64,000 bases of DNA from Phycisphaerales bacterium (GTDB lineage Bacteria > Planctomycetota > Phycisphaerae > Phycisphaerales > UBA1924). Shown piece by piece: positions 54,873-63,981 of this stretch (positions are counted from its first letter, which is position 1; every line of letters starts with the position of its first letter). The position numbers and the translations under genes were made by a program. Location of the stretch: NCBI GenBank assembly GCA_028289195.1, contig JANQQR010000025.1, positions 1-64,000 of the forward strand, written 5' to 3'. Under the pieces are notes generated by a model. It saw nothing but the letters and a program-made list of their open reading frames with translations. It did no database searches and was not told the origin of the DNA.

Positions 54873-57329
54873 TCACGCTAGCGGAGGCGACGGCTCGATG
54901 CTTTCAAGCTCGCTGAGGCGTTCGCGGATGCCATCCAGAAGCCCGCGGGCCATGTCGAGGTCGGCGTCGTCCACATCCTCGCGCCCGTATCGGGCCGCGT
55001 AGTAGAGCGATGTCAGGCGCTGAGCGTCTTCAGATAGCACGCCGTCTCGCTCGGCCAGTTGGCCACCAAACGCGAGGGCCGGCACGGACGCCTGGCGGAT
55101 CAGGCCGGCCTTGTGGAGCACGTGGAGCATCTTGTCGTGGATCTCCATCAGCGTGCGCGTCTTGGGCGACAGCTCCTTGAGCGAATCATCGCCCGCTCCC
55201 AAACCGAGCAGCGGCTTGATAGCCCGCGTTCCGTACGACACGACGACGTACGCAAGCGACGTCAGCAGCGTCGACACGAGCACGATCGAAAGGAACGAAC
55301 GCGCCGCGGCCCCGATCGAGTCGCGGTCCGCCGTGGCCCCGTTGTCGGTCTCGTTGAGCAGGCGCTCGCCCACCCAGTTGTTCACCGCCGTCAGCAGCAT
55401 GACCCGATTCTGGTTCGCCGACTGGAGCGCCTCGTCGCGATCGAAGGTCACGACCGAGCGGATCCACGCCAGCTGGAAGACATCGAAGACCTTGCGGATC
55501 CCCGCGAGCCAGCTCCCTCCGCCCGAGTGCAGGCGCTCGATGTCCTGCTGGGGCGAGGGGTCGAGCACCACCCAGCGACCGGGGCTCACCTCGACCTCCG
55601 CCCAGGCGTGGGCGTGGTTCTCGCGGACGATATACTGGCCCGCGGCGTCGATCTCGCTGGCCACGTACCCGGTGATCACCCGCGCAGGGATCCCCACGCT
55701 CATGCACATCGCCGCGACAGCCGACGCGAAGTACTCGCAATGCCCGCGACCGCCCAGCTCCTGGTCGAAGAGGAACATCTCGATCGGGTCCTGCCCCGCC
55801 CGCGGCGCGACCATGGTGGTTGTGTACAGGTAGTTGTCCTGCAGGTACGTCTCGAATGCGCGAGCGGCCGCTTCGTGCGTGCGTGTCGATTCGTCCAGCG
55901 GGATCCGCCGGTCGGCGATGATCTGCTCCGCCAGTTCCTGGATCGGCCCCTCGATGAACGGGTTCGCACCCCGGGTGGGGTCGTCCGGCGCCTCGGACTG
56001 GTGAACCCAGGCCGGCGCGAACTTGTTGAACTCCTGGAGCGAGATGATGTCCTTCTGACGCAGCACCGCGATCCAGTCGATCGCCTGCGACACGCGGTTC
56101 CGGACGTGGTCCGACACGCCCCGCGAGTTCTCGCTCCATGATCGGAGCATCCACCCGCGCTGGTTGTACTCCCGGCCCGAGTCCTGCCCGTACGGCGTCG
56201 AGACGACGGTGTACCTGCGATAGTCGGCGCTCCGGGCCGAGATCACCGGCGTGAACGTGCCCCGGTAGCTGTCGTACCACACGCGCGCCCGGCGTTCGCT
56301 CTCCAGGGCGATCGTCTTCGGGCGCCAGACCGTGAACAGCGACGGCACGGTCTCGGCATGAATCGAGATCTCCTGCGTCAGCCGCGTCGTCGTGCCACGC
56401 GGCAGTTCGCCGAGCACCTCGCCCGGGCCCATGTTCCGATGCCCCGATGCGCCCCCCTGGACCATCTCGTCGCGGGCGTTGCGCCCGTGCCCCGCCGCCT
56501 GCCAGCGGCCCTGCTCGGCGTTGTAGATATCCAGCACCGCGCCGCGCAGGTAGTGCTTGCCCGAGGCGAGGTGCGGATCTGGCTCGGCCGTCACGCGCAT
56601 CTCGAGCACAACCCGCGTCGATTCGGTGATCAGACCCGAACTGCCGAGCTGCACGTGATCCCGGAACCCGGTCGTCGCGTTGCCCTTGGGACGCCCGGCG
56701 AAACGCCCCAGCGCGGTCGAGTCCGACCCGATCCCCCGCGGCATCGCGACGAACACCGGGACGCTCAGGCCGAACGTGAGCACGACGGCGCCGAGCACCA
56801 GCCAGCGCATGTCCGCCCCCGGACGCCGGCCGGAGACGACGACGTGACGCACGGTCCCGTGGTCGTCCACCTGGCCGAGGTACAGCTGGAACAGCATCAG
56901 CGTGACGATCAGCGTCGGGATGTACAGCAGCAGCGCGAGGCCGAACTCCGCCGAGACGCTCGTCAGCGACGAGCCCACCACGAGCATCACGCTCATGATG
57001 ATCGTCATCGCCTGGTCCCGCGGGCGTGGGCGCTCGAACAGCTTGACGAGTTGCAGCCACACCAGATAACGGCTGATGGTCGGGATCGCGTCCTCGGGGT
57101 TGCCCGTCCAGGACAGGCCCATGCCGACCGTCACCAGCACCACGACGAGGTTCAGACCCCAGCGGGGCACGAACAGCGGGTTCGGCCCGCTCGCCAGCAC
57201 GCGAGCCGCGACGATCGAGGCGATCGCCAGCGCCACGTAGACCATGTTCTCGTCCGCGACGGCGAACACCAGCACGCCCAGCGCAACAACGAGGTGGTAC
57301 GAATTCAGGAACCGGGAGTGGATCTTCAC
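54873..57329 (-). CDS. TgpA-like membrane transglutaminase-domain protein
   Basis: An 818-residue protein with several transmembrane helices in the first ~200 residues and another at about 695-720. Between them lies a transglutaminase core with the full triad: Cys531 (GRGHCEYFAS), His574 (HAHAWAEV) and Asp590 (LDPSP). This is the arrangement of TgpA/DUF3488-type proteins. The GTG start at 57329 overlaps the DUF58 stop by GTGA, with GGAGG seven bases upstream. The two genes are a typical pair, often with a MoxR ATPase, which is absent here. The cleaved or cross-linked target is unknown. Confidence 0.87.
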   Translation of the reverse strand: MKIHSRFLNSYHLVVALGVLVFAVADENMVYVALAIASIVAARVLASGPNPLFVPRWGLNLVVVLVTVGMGLSWTGNPEDAIPTISRYLVWLQLVKLFERPRPRDQAMTIIMSVMLVVGSSLTSVSAEFGLALLLYIPTLIVTLMLFQLYLGQVDDHGTVRHVVVSGRRPGADMRWLVLGAVVLTFGLSVPVFVAMPRGIGSDSTALGRFAGRPKGNATTGFRDHVQLGSSGLITESTRVVLEMRVTAEPDPHLASGKHYLRGAVLDIYNAEQGRWQAAGHGRNARDEMVQGGASGHRNMGPGEVLGELPRGTTTRLTQEISIHAETVPSLFTVWRPKTIALESERRARVWYDSYRGTFTPVISARSADYRRYTVVSTPYGQDSGREYNQRGWMLRSWSENSRGVSDHVRNRVSQAIDWIAVLRQKDIISLQEFNKFAPAWVHQSEAPDDPTRGANPFIEGPIQELAEQIIADRRIPLDESTRTHEAAARAFETYLQDNYLYTTTMVAPRAGQDPIEMFLFDQELGGRGHCEYFASAVAAMCMSVGIPARVITGYVASEIDAAGQYIVRENHAHAWAEVEVSPGRWVVLDPSPQQDIERLHSGGGSWLAGIRKVFDVFQLAWIRSVVTFDRDEALQSANQNRVMLLTAVNNWVGERLLNETDNGATADRDSIGAAARSFLSIVLVSTLLTSLAYVVVSYGTRAIKPLLGLGAGDDSLKELSPKTRTLMEIHDKMLHVLHKAGLIRQASVPALAFGGQLAERDGVLSEDAQRLTSLYYAARYGREDVDDADLDMARGLLDGIRERLSELESIEPSPPLA

Positions 57330-58507
57330 CGGGGCGCCTCCGCGTGCTCGTTGGTCGCGGGCTCCAGGCCCTGGTCTTCCCGATCATCGACCGCCAGGCG
57401 CGGCGCGTCGGCCGCGACCACATGGCGGGCGTGGGCCGGAGCGACCGAGGGATCCAGGTCGCCCGAGTGGATCACCACGCACGCCGCGCGGGACACCATG
57501 CGCCCCGCCTCTGCGCCATCAACCGCACGCTCGGGGCCGGCGCTGGGATCCAGGCGCGCCAGCGCCGAGAGCAACGCCAGCCTGTGCTTCGAGCCCGAGT
57601 TGATCGGGCACACCAGACCCTGCGCCGGAGCGATCAGGCCCACCTCCGAGCCGATCTGCAGCGCATCGACCGCGAGGCTCGCGCCGATACTGATCGCCGA
57701 CTCGATCTCGCGGGAGTCGTCGCGAGGGTCGATGTTGAGCATGATCCAGATCCGGCCGCCCGACTCACGCGTGTGCTCGCGCACGACGACGTTGCCTGTG
57801 CGCGCCGTCGACTTCCACGCGATCCGGCGCAGGCTGTCGCCCGCCTGGTACTCGCGCAGCCCGTAGAACTCGTCCCCCGAACCCTTCTCATCGACCGTCG
57901 TCGCGCCGTAGGTCCCCTGGCTCAGCAGACTCGAGGCGATCTCGCGCCGGAGGCGCAGCAGGCGCGGGTAGACGTCCAGCGAATCCCGCATCGAGAAGGT
58001 CACGCTCTTGCGCAGGATCCCGAACGGGAAGCCCGAACTCACCCGTAGCGCGTCGAACGTCGCGCACCCGCGACGGTGGGGGGTCACCACGCAGCGCACG
58101 CGCACCGTCTCCCCCCGCCCCACATGCAGCACCGGCCCGCCCGCCGGCGACATCATCGTCGGCCACGTCGGGCGCGCGCCCTTCGAGCGACGACCGACCC
58201 GCACCGCTTCTTCGACACGCAGGCCGAACAGCGGCATCAGCTTGTTCTTGTTGGTGATCTCGTACGCAACCGACGTCGGGCGCCCGGCGCTGGCGGCATC
58301 GGGCAGAACCCGCTTGACGCGGATGCCCATCATCATCGTCCCGCTGATCAGTCCAGAGACGACCAGCGCCCCGACCGCGAGACCGAACACCAGGAACAGA
58401 AGGTTGTTCGTCGCGGCGTTGGACGCGCCGATCCCCACCAGCAGCGTCGCTCCGAGGTAGAGCACGCTGGGCAGGCCGAAGTGATAGCGCCGCCGAACCT
58501 TGGTCAT
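57326..58507 (-). CDS. DUF58-domain membrane protein
   Basis: A 393-residue protein with two transmembrane helices near residues 12-62 and the DUF58 core GDEFYGLREYQAGDSLRRIA, followed by WKSTART at residues ~215-241. DUF58 proteins are usually encoded with a MoxR-type ATPase and the TgpA-like protein. Here only the transglutaminase is present, coupled by a GTGA overlap. The start at 58507 is an ATG. Role unknown, possibly assembly of an envelope complex. Confidence 0.87.
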   Translation of the reverse strand: MTKVRRRYHFGLPSVLYLGATLLVGIGASNAATNNLLFLVFGLAVGALVVSGLISGTMMMGIRVKRVLPDAASAGRPTSVAYEITNKNKLMPLFGLRVEEAVRVGRRSKGARPTWPTMMSPAGGPVLHVGRGETVRVRCVVTPHRRGCATFDALRVSSGFPFGILRKSVTFSMRDSLDVYPRLLRLRREIASSLLSQGTYGATTVDEKGSGDEFYGLREYQAGDSLRRIAWKSTARTGNVVVREHTRESGGRIWIMLNIDPRDDSREIESAISIGASLAVDALQIGSEVGLIAPAQGLVCPINSGSKHRLALLSALARLDPSAGPERAVDGAEAGRMVSRAACVVIHSGDLDPSVAPAHARHVVAADAPRLAVDDREDQGLEPATNEHAEAPR

Positions 58508-58589
58508 GACACCCGAGTGTACGACTGAAACTTTGGCGAGGATTCCAAAAAGACCTCCGGATATTCCGATCAGAATCCGAACATCGAAG

Positions 58590-59108
58590 TCAGCGGCCGC
58601 CGCCGCCGCCGAATTCGCGGATGTCGTCCTCGATCGTCCGCTCGCCTCCGAAGTCTCGCAGGTCGTCCTCGATCGTGCGGGGCTGGCCGTTGTTGCCCGG
58701 CGGATCGTCCCCGGGGGCCATCACCACCAGCAGGCGGCGCGACTTCTTGGGCAGGTCGAACACGCCGTGCGACGATCGGAATCCCGATCGCCGGGCGGAC
58801 ACGCTCACCTCGAATTTGATCAGCCCGGCTCCGACTTTCTTCACGGGCACGCGCACCGCGCCGTCGGCCCCGCTGAATTGCGGGTTCATCCTCTCGCGGT
58901 TCAGGTCGCTCGGTTCGACGATGAGATCCACCTGGGCGCCCTCGACTGCCGGCCAGTCGAGGCGGGGGTCGTCCTTGTCGACCACGGCGACGTAGCTCAC
59001 ATCGCCGCTCACGACCCGGCCCTTCAGCGAGTAGCCGCCGCAGCCGCCGAGGAGCAGGCCGAGCACCGCGACGATTGGAAGCACCAAGAGCCTTGATCGC
59101 TCGGTCAT
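58590..59108 (-). CDS. Lipoprotein with duplicated C-terminal motif
   Basis: A 172-residue lipoprotein with lipobox LLGGC (Cys23). A beta-rich region with carboxypeptidase-regulatory-like features (VSGDVSYVAVVD, SGADGAVRVPVKKV) leads to a tail in which RTIEDDLRDFGG is directly repeated as RTIEDDIREFGG, then Gly5-Arg. The ATG at 59108 overlaps the scpB stop (ATGA), so the two are coupled. Function unknown. Confidence 0.75.
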   Translation of the reverse strand: MTERSRLLVLPIVAVLGLLLGGCGGYSLKGRVVSGDVSYVAVVDKDDPRLDWPAVEGAQVDLIVEPSDLNRERMNPQFSGADGAVRVPVKKVGAGLIKFEVSVSARRSGFRSSHGVFDLPKKSRRLLVVMAPGDDPPGNNGQPRTIEDDLRDFGGERTIEDDIREFGGGGGR

Positions 59109-59773
59109 TGCTGCGTTGCCTCCTCGGTCGGTTCGCTGGGTGCGCCCTCGGGTTCCGAGGGCGCGTCGTTCGCCGTCTCCGCGTCCGGGTCGCTGAACGA
59201 AGGCGCGAAGTCGTCGACCTTGGGCAGGTCCTTGATGCTCGCCAGCCCGAATGTCTCGAGGAACCGCTTGGTCGTGCCGTAGAGCATCGGGCGCCCGAGT
59301 TCCTCGGCCCGGCCGGTGATGTCCACCAGGCGCTTGTCGAGCAGCGAGCGAACGACCTCACCCGTCGCCACGCCGCGGATCGCCTCGATCTCCGCCCTCG
59401 TGATGGGCTGGCGATAGGCGATGATCGACAACGTCTCGATCGCGGCGCGGCTGAGGTTCTGGCTCGCGGCGATCCCGTGCATGGCAGCCAGCACCGGCGC
59501 CGCCTCGGGCATCGTCATCGCGCGATACCCCCCGGCCGTCTTCTCGATCCGGAACGCCCGTTCCCCTGCCTCGTAGGAGGCATTGAGACCGTCCACGGCC
59601 TCCGCGAGAAGTTTGTTCGTCGGGGCGCCGGGCTCCAGGCCCAGCGCTTGCGCCAAACGCGCTGGCGGCACCGCCCGGTCGCTCGTGAGCACGAGCGCCT
59701 CGAGCGCAACCCCCAGCTTCTCCTCGGGCACGGGAGGCGTCAGCAGACCCGAATCGGTGTGGCTCTCGTCCAT
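59105..59773 (-). CDS. scpB: Segregation and condensation protein B
   Basis: A 222-residue subunit of the SMC-ScpA-ScpB condensin complex that organises and segregates the chromosome. It has two winged-helix domains: LGVALEALVLTSDRAVP, GYRAM, then LSRAAIETLSIIAYRQPITR, IEAIRGV and KRFLETFGL. The C-terminus is an acidic, Pro/Glu/Ser-rich tail. The ATG at 59773 is preferred; it lacks a clear ribosome site. scpA and smc are not in the window. Confidence 0.92.
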   Translation of the reverse strand: MDESHTDSGLLTPPVPEEKLGVALEALVLTSDRAVPPARLAQALGLEPGAPTNKLLAEAVDGLNASYEAGERAFRIEKTAGGYRAMTMPEAAPVLAAMHGIAASQNLSRAAIETLSIIAYRQPITRAEIEAIRGVATGEVVRSLLDKRLVDITGRAEELGRPMLYGTTKRFLETFGLASIKDLPKVDDFAPSFSDPDAETANDAPSEPEGAPSEPTEEATQQ

Positions 59774-59879
59774 CGGGGCAATGCTAGCCGATCGGTGCGC
59801 TCGCGAAAGTTCTTGCCAGCACCGCGCAATCCGCGCATCTACGGCGTGCCGAGGCCTACACTGGCCGGCCCCAGCGCTG

Positions 59880-61478
59880 ATGGGGAGACCCGAGGAAACC
59901 TTGCACCAGGCCACGAAGGACAACCACACCTTCGGCGATGCGCGCGCCGCCATCGCCGAGATGATGAACGTCGCGCTGCCCGCGGTCGTGACGATGCTGT
60001 CCTACACCGTCATGCAGTTCGTCGACCTGGTGATCGTCGCCCGGCTCGGCAGCGCCGAGGCCATGGCGGCGGTCGGCAACGGGGGCATCGCGGCCTTCCT
60101 CCCCGCCGCCGCGATCTTCGGCATCGTCGGTGTCGTCAGCACGTACGTCAGCCAGAACCTCGGAGCGGGCACGCCCGAGCGGGGCTCGTCCTACGCCTGG
60201 AACGGCCTCTGGCTTGTCCTCGGTGTCTGGCTGTTCATCCTGCTGCCTTTCGCCACCGTGCTCCCGAGCGTCCAGGCGGGGATGCGTGACCTGCTGAACC
60301 TCGAGATCGACCCCGCCGTGGCCGAACTCGAGACCGTCTATGCGCGGTACCTGATCGTCGGCATGGTGTTCACCATCGGCGCCCGCGCCATGAGCCACTT
60401 CTTCTACGGCGTCCACCGGCCCCGCATGGTCATGGCCGCCGCGATCACCGGGAACCTCGTGAACATCCCCGTCACGTGGGCCCTCGTGCTCGGCGCCTGG
60501 GGCCTCCCCGAGCTCGGCGTGCCCGGCGCCGCGATCGGCACGATCATCGGCGGGTTCATCGAATTCACGATCCTCTTCGCGGCTTTCCTCTCGCCCTCGT
60601 TCGATCGACCGTTCAAGACCCGGCGCGCCTGGCGAATCTCGCTGAGCGAGATCGGCGACATCTGGCGCATCGGCTGGCCGGCCGGCCTCATGTTCGGCAA
60701 CGAGCTGTTCTGCTGGTGGGTGTTCATGTCGGGCCTCATCGCCAACTTCGGCGTCGAGCACAACACCGCCGGCTTCATCACCCTCCGCTACATGCACCTC
60801 TCGTTTATGCCCGCCGTCGGACTGTCGATGGCCGTGACCGCGGTCGTAGGCAAGTGCATCGGCATGGGACGCACCGACCTCGCCCAGCGCCGCGCCTACC
60901 TCGGGCTGGCGATGTGCATGGTCTACATGGGCGCCTGCGCCCTGGCCATGGTCGTGTTCCGCGAGCCGGCGGTCCGCCTGTTCCTCGAGCACGGCGCAGG
61001 GGCCCACGCCCCGGGCCAGCCCGGAGGCTTCGACCCCGAGCAGGTCGACGAGATCGTGCGCATCGGCAGCGTCGTGCTCATCCTCGCGGCCGCGTTCCAG
61101 ATCTTCGACGCGATGGCTATCACCATCGTTGGAGCCCTGCGCGGCGCCGGAGACACGATCTGGCCCGGCGTCGCTACCGCCGTCCTCAGCTGGACGTTCA
61201 TCATCGGCATGGGCTGGACCCTCATGATCCTGTTCCCCGAGCTGGGCTCCATCGGCCCGTGGATCGGAGCCGCCTGCTTCATCATCGTGCTGGGCTCGGC
61301 GGTCCTCTGGCGCTTCCTGGGCGGCAAGTGGAAGGAGATCGACCTCCTCAAACGCCCGGTCTCCGACACCGAGCGGGCCATGCGCGAGCCCCCGCTGGCC
61401 GTCGACGCCGGCGAGGGAATCGTGCCCGAGTTGCCCCTGACCGACACCGCCACCACCGAGCGACCCCCGAACACTTGA
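59880..61478 (+). CDS. MATE-family efflux transporter
   Basis: A 532-residue inner-membrane protein with twelve predicted helices in two MATE halves. The family signatures include NVALPAVVTMLSYTVMQFVD, VGNGGIAAFLPAAAIFGIVG, GVPGAAIGTIIGG and RGAGDTIWPGVATAVLSW. It probably exports drugs or metabolites by an ion gradient. The start is ATG at 59880; an in-frame TTG at 59901, with GAGG five bases upstream, is an alternative. A ~55-residue hydrophilic C-terminal tail is longer than usual. It is divergent from scpB. Confidence 0.9.
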   Translation: MGRPEETLHQATKDNHTFGDARAAIAEMMNVALPAVVTMLSYTVMQFVDLVIVARLGSAEAMAAVGNGGIAAFLPAAAIFGIVGVVSTYVSQNLGAGTPERGSSYAWNGLWLVLGVWLFILLPFATVLPSVQAGMRDLLNLEIDPAVAELETVYARYLIVGMVFTIGARAMSHFFYGVHRPRMVMAAAITGNLVNIPVTWALVLGAWGLPELGVPGAAIGTIIGGFIEFTILFAAFLSPSFDRPFKTRRAWRISLSEIGDIWRIGWPAGLMFGNELFCWWVFMSGLIANFGVEHNTAGFITLRYMHLSFMPAVGLSMAVTAVVGKCIGMGRTDLAQRRAYLGLAMCMVYMGACALAMVVFREPAVRLFLEHGAGAHAPGQPGGFDPEQVDEIVRIGSVVLILAAAFQIFDAMAITIVGALRGAGDTIWPGVATAVLSWTFIIGMGWTLMILFPELGSIGPWIGAACFIIVLGSAVLWRFLGGKWKEIDLLKRPVSDTERAMREPPLAVDAGEGIVPELPLTDTATTERPPNT

Positions 61479-61583
61479 GAACCGGGCTCGTCAGCCGTAA
61501 ACTGACCGATTCCGCTCGCGGGACAGCCGGGCGCCGCCCGCGTCCGCCCCGCACCCCACACCCCGAATGAGGACAACAGCTCG

Positions 61584-62516
61584 ATGACCACCGAGAACCC
61601 GATGGACATCGTCATCGGAGGCGGCTCCGGCGACGCCCAGGCCGCCAGCGAGTTCGTCAGCAAGGCCCGCCAGGCCCGGCTCGAAGGCGATCGCGAAGCC
61701 GCTGTCGAGATCCTTCGCCAGGCCGTCAACGCCGACCCCTCGTTCGTCCCCGGCCTCTTCGAGCTCGCCTACGAGCTCGACCTGCTGGGTGAAGAAGAAG
61801 AAGCGATCGCTCTCTACGAGCGCTGCTGCGACCAGACGCCGGCGCCCGTCAACGCCCTGATGAACCTCGCGGTCCTCCACGAGGACCGGGGCGACTACGC
61901 CCGCTCCGAGAAGTGCCTCCGCCAGGTGCTCGACACCAACCCGAACCACGGACGTGCCCGCCTGTTCATGAAGGACGTTCAGGCCTCGCGCATGATGTTC
62001 ATCGACGAGGAGCAGGACCGCGACCTCGCCAAGCGCAACGCGCTGCTCGACACGCCGGTCACCGACTTCGAGCTCAGTGTCCGCGCCCGCAACTGCCTCA
62101 AGAAGATGAACATCCGCACCCTCGGCGATCTCCTGCGGATCACCGAGGCCGAGCTGATGGCCTACAAGAACTTCGGCGAGGCCTCCCTGCTCGAGATCAA
62201 GAACATGCTCGCCGCCAAGGGCCTGCGCCTCGGCCAGGGCCTCGAAGAGCAGCACCGGCGCGTCCGCAAGCAGGTTTTCGATTCGCTCAAGGGCTCCGGA
62301 GGCGAGGCGATGCTCGGCAAGAGCGTCACCGACCTCAATCTCAGCGTCCGCGCCCGCAAGGCCCTGCAGATGCTGGGGGTTCAGACCCTCGGCGACCTGG
62401 CCGCCCGGACCGAGGCCGAGCTCATGGGCGTCAAGAACTTCGGCGCCACGTCGCTCGACGAGGTCAAGGAGAAGCTCACCGAGCACGGCCTCGGGCTCCG
62501 CGATCTCGAATTCTGA
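61584..62516 (+). CDS. TPR protein with two RNA polymerase alpha C-terminal-like domains
   Basis: A 310-residue protein. Residues ~20-140 hold about three TPRs. Residues 154-217 and 245-307 are two copies of the RNA polymerase alpha-CTD helix-hairpin-helix fold: FELSVRARNCLKKM with NFGEASLLEIK, and LNLSVRARKALQML with NFGATSLDEVK. By comparison with E. coli alpha, Arg265 is kept in both (Arg167, Arg256), Asn268 and Cys269 only in the first, Gly296 and Ser299 in both, and Lys298 is lost in both. The protein could bind UP-like DNA or transcription regulators. ATG at 61584 has GAGGA ten bases upstream. Standalone alpha-CTD/TPR proteins are known in planctomycetes; their function is not established. 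Confidence 0.87.
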   Translation: MTTENPMDIVIGGGSGDAQAASEFVSKARQARLEGDREAAVEILRQAVNADPSFVPGLFELAYELDLLGEEEEAIALYERCCDQTPAPVNALMNLAVLHEDRGDYARSEKCLRQVLDTNPNHGRARLFMKDVQASRMMFIDEEQDRDLAKRNALLDTPVTDFELSVRARNCLKKMNIRTLGDLLRITEAELMAYKNFGEASLLEIKNMLAAKGLRLGQGLEEQHRRVRKQVFDSLKGSGGEAMLGKSVTDLNLSVRARKALQMLGVQTLGDLAARTEAELMGVKNFGATSLDEVKEKLTEHGLGLRDLEF

Positions 62517-62580
62517 TCGCCGCGCCGCTCTCTGAACATCCGCACTAGACGGGCCGCTCCCGACCCGCGAAGATGTCTCC

Positions 62581-63981
62581 ATGCTCCGAGCGCGGATGGA
62601 GTCGCTGCTCAGATGGGCCGAGGTCGGTCACGCCCCGGCCGCGGCTGTGGTGTTCATCGCCGCCCTGTGGCTGTTCACCGCCCTCGCAGAGCCCGTGCTG
62701 CTCGCCCAGGCCGGGGGCGCACCGGCCGACCCGCGTGTCCGCTCCTCCATCCTCGGATCGTCGCTCGAGCCATCGGTCCGCGTCCGCGTTGCCAGCGAGC
62801 GCACCGAGATCGAGGTCGCCGGGCCCATGCACGTCATCGCCTCGCTCATCGGGCGGGACGGAGGCGTGCAGCTCGTCCGAACGCCGGTCAAGATCACGCG
62901 CACGGCACGCTCCTGGGTTTTGGAGGGCGCTTCCGGGCGCACACGGGCCGTCGCCTTCGTCGGCGCCGACGAGCGCCGCGCCCCTCTCAGCCTCCGCGCG
63001 CTCGGCCCCGACATGCTCACCATCGCCGGCAAGGACCTTCCCGGCGAGATCCGCCTCCTGCCCGACATCGTTGGCACCACCGATCCCCTCGGCCCGGTGT
63101 CCGACACCAAGTTCCATGTCGTCGAGCACATCGGCCTCGAGACCTACCTGCCCGGCGTCATCGCCAAGGAACTCATCTCCGGCTGGGACATCGAGGCGTT
63201 CAGGGTGCAGGCCATCGCCGCGCGCAGCTACGCGCTCCACGAGCGCGAGCGCAGCATGAACCTCGGCCAACGCTGGGATCTCGAAGCGACCGAACTCGAT
63301 CAGGTCTACGCCGGCGCGACGACGAACCCGCGAGCCCTCCAGGCCGTGCGCGACACGAGGGGCATGGTGCTCACCTGGCGGGGCACGGTCCTCCGGGCGT
63401 ACTACTCCAGCACCTCGGGAGGGCGCTCGGCGTCGGCGAAAGACGTCTGGCCGACCGGGCCCGGGTTCGAGTTCAACCTCGCCGGCCCGATCCAGGGCTA
63501 CGGCTCCGATGAATACAGCGTCGATTCGCCCCTCCATCGCTGGACCGTCGAGCGAGACGTCACCAGCCTCACCCGGCGCCTCCGCGCATTCGGCAAGGAC
63601 CGCGAATTCGCGATCCGGTCGATCGACCGCCTGGCCGGGGCGAGCGTCGCCGGCACCAACGAGTTCGGGCGCCCCAATCGCTATCGCATCACCGGCAGCG
63701 GCGGCACCTGGTATGAGCTCAGCGCCGAACAACTCCGCATGGCCTGCAACTGGACCGGCTCCAGCGGGCTCCCGGCCGTCGATCGCAAGACCCGCGTCAA
63801 CAGCGGCGACCTCGGGATGGAGGTCAGGGGCGGCACCGTCTTCATCCGGGGGCGCGGCTTCGGGCACGGCGTCGGCATGTGCCAGTACGGCACCCAGAAG
63901 CAGGCCAAAATGGGGCGCACAGCCTCCGAGATCCTCATGCACTACTACCCCGGCGCCGAACTGAGCCGGGCGTACTACTAG
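62581..63981 (+). CDS. SpoIID/LytB-domain protein, likely peptidoglycan-acting
   Basis: A 466-residue protein with a transmembrane or signal segment at ~18-40, then a beta region and the SpoIID/LytB domain: HIGLETYLPGVIAKEL with Glu197 at the position of the SpoIID catalytic Glu, IAARSYAL, YYSSTSGGRSAS, and the C-terminal GRGFGHGVGMCQYGTQ, then ILMHYYPGAELS. SpoIID is a lytic transglycosylase; outside sporulating bacteria such proteins are thought to trim denuded glycan at division. The start could be the ATG at 62581 or 62596; neither has a good ribosome site. It follows the alpha-CTD gene by 64 bases and ends 19 bases before the window edge. Confidence 0.88.
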   Translation: MLRARMESLLRWAEVGHAPAAAVVFIAALWLFTALAEPVLLAQAGGAPADPRVRSSILGSSLEPSVRVRVASERTEIEVAGPMHVIASLIGRDGGVQLVRTPVKITRTARSWVLEGASGRTRAVAFVGADERRAPLSLRALGPDMLTIAGKDLPGEIRLLPDIVGTTDPLGPVSDTKFHVVEHIGLETYLPGVIAKELISGWDIEAFRVQAIAARSYALHERERSMNLGQRWDLEATELDQVYAGATTNPRALQAVRDTRGMVLTWRGTVLRAYYSSTSGGRSASAKDVWPTGPGFEFNLAGPIQGYGSDEYSVDSPLHRWTVERDVTSLTRRLRAFGKDREFAIRSIDRLAGASVAGTNEFGRPNRYRITGSGGTWYELSAEQLRMACNWTGSSGLPAVDRKTRVNSGDLGMEVRGGTVFIRGRGFGHGVGMCQYGTQKQAKMGRTASEILMHYYPGAELSRAYY

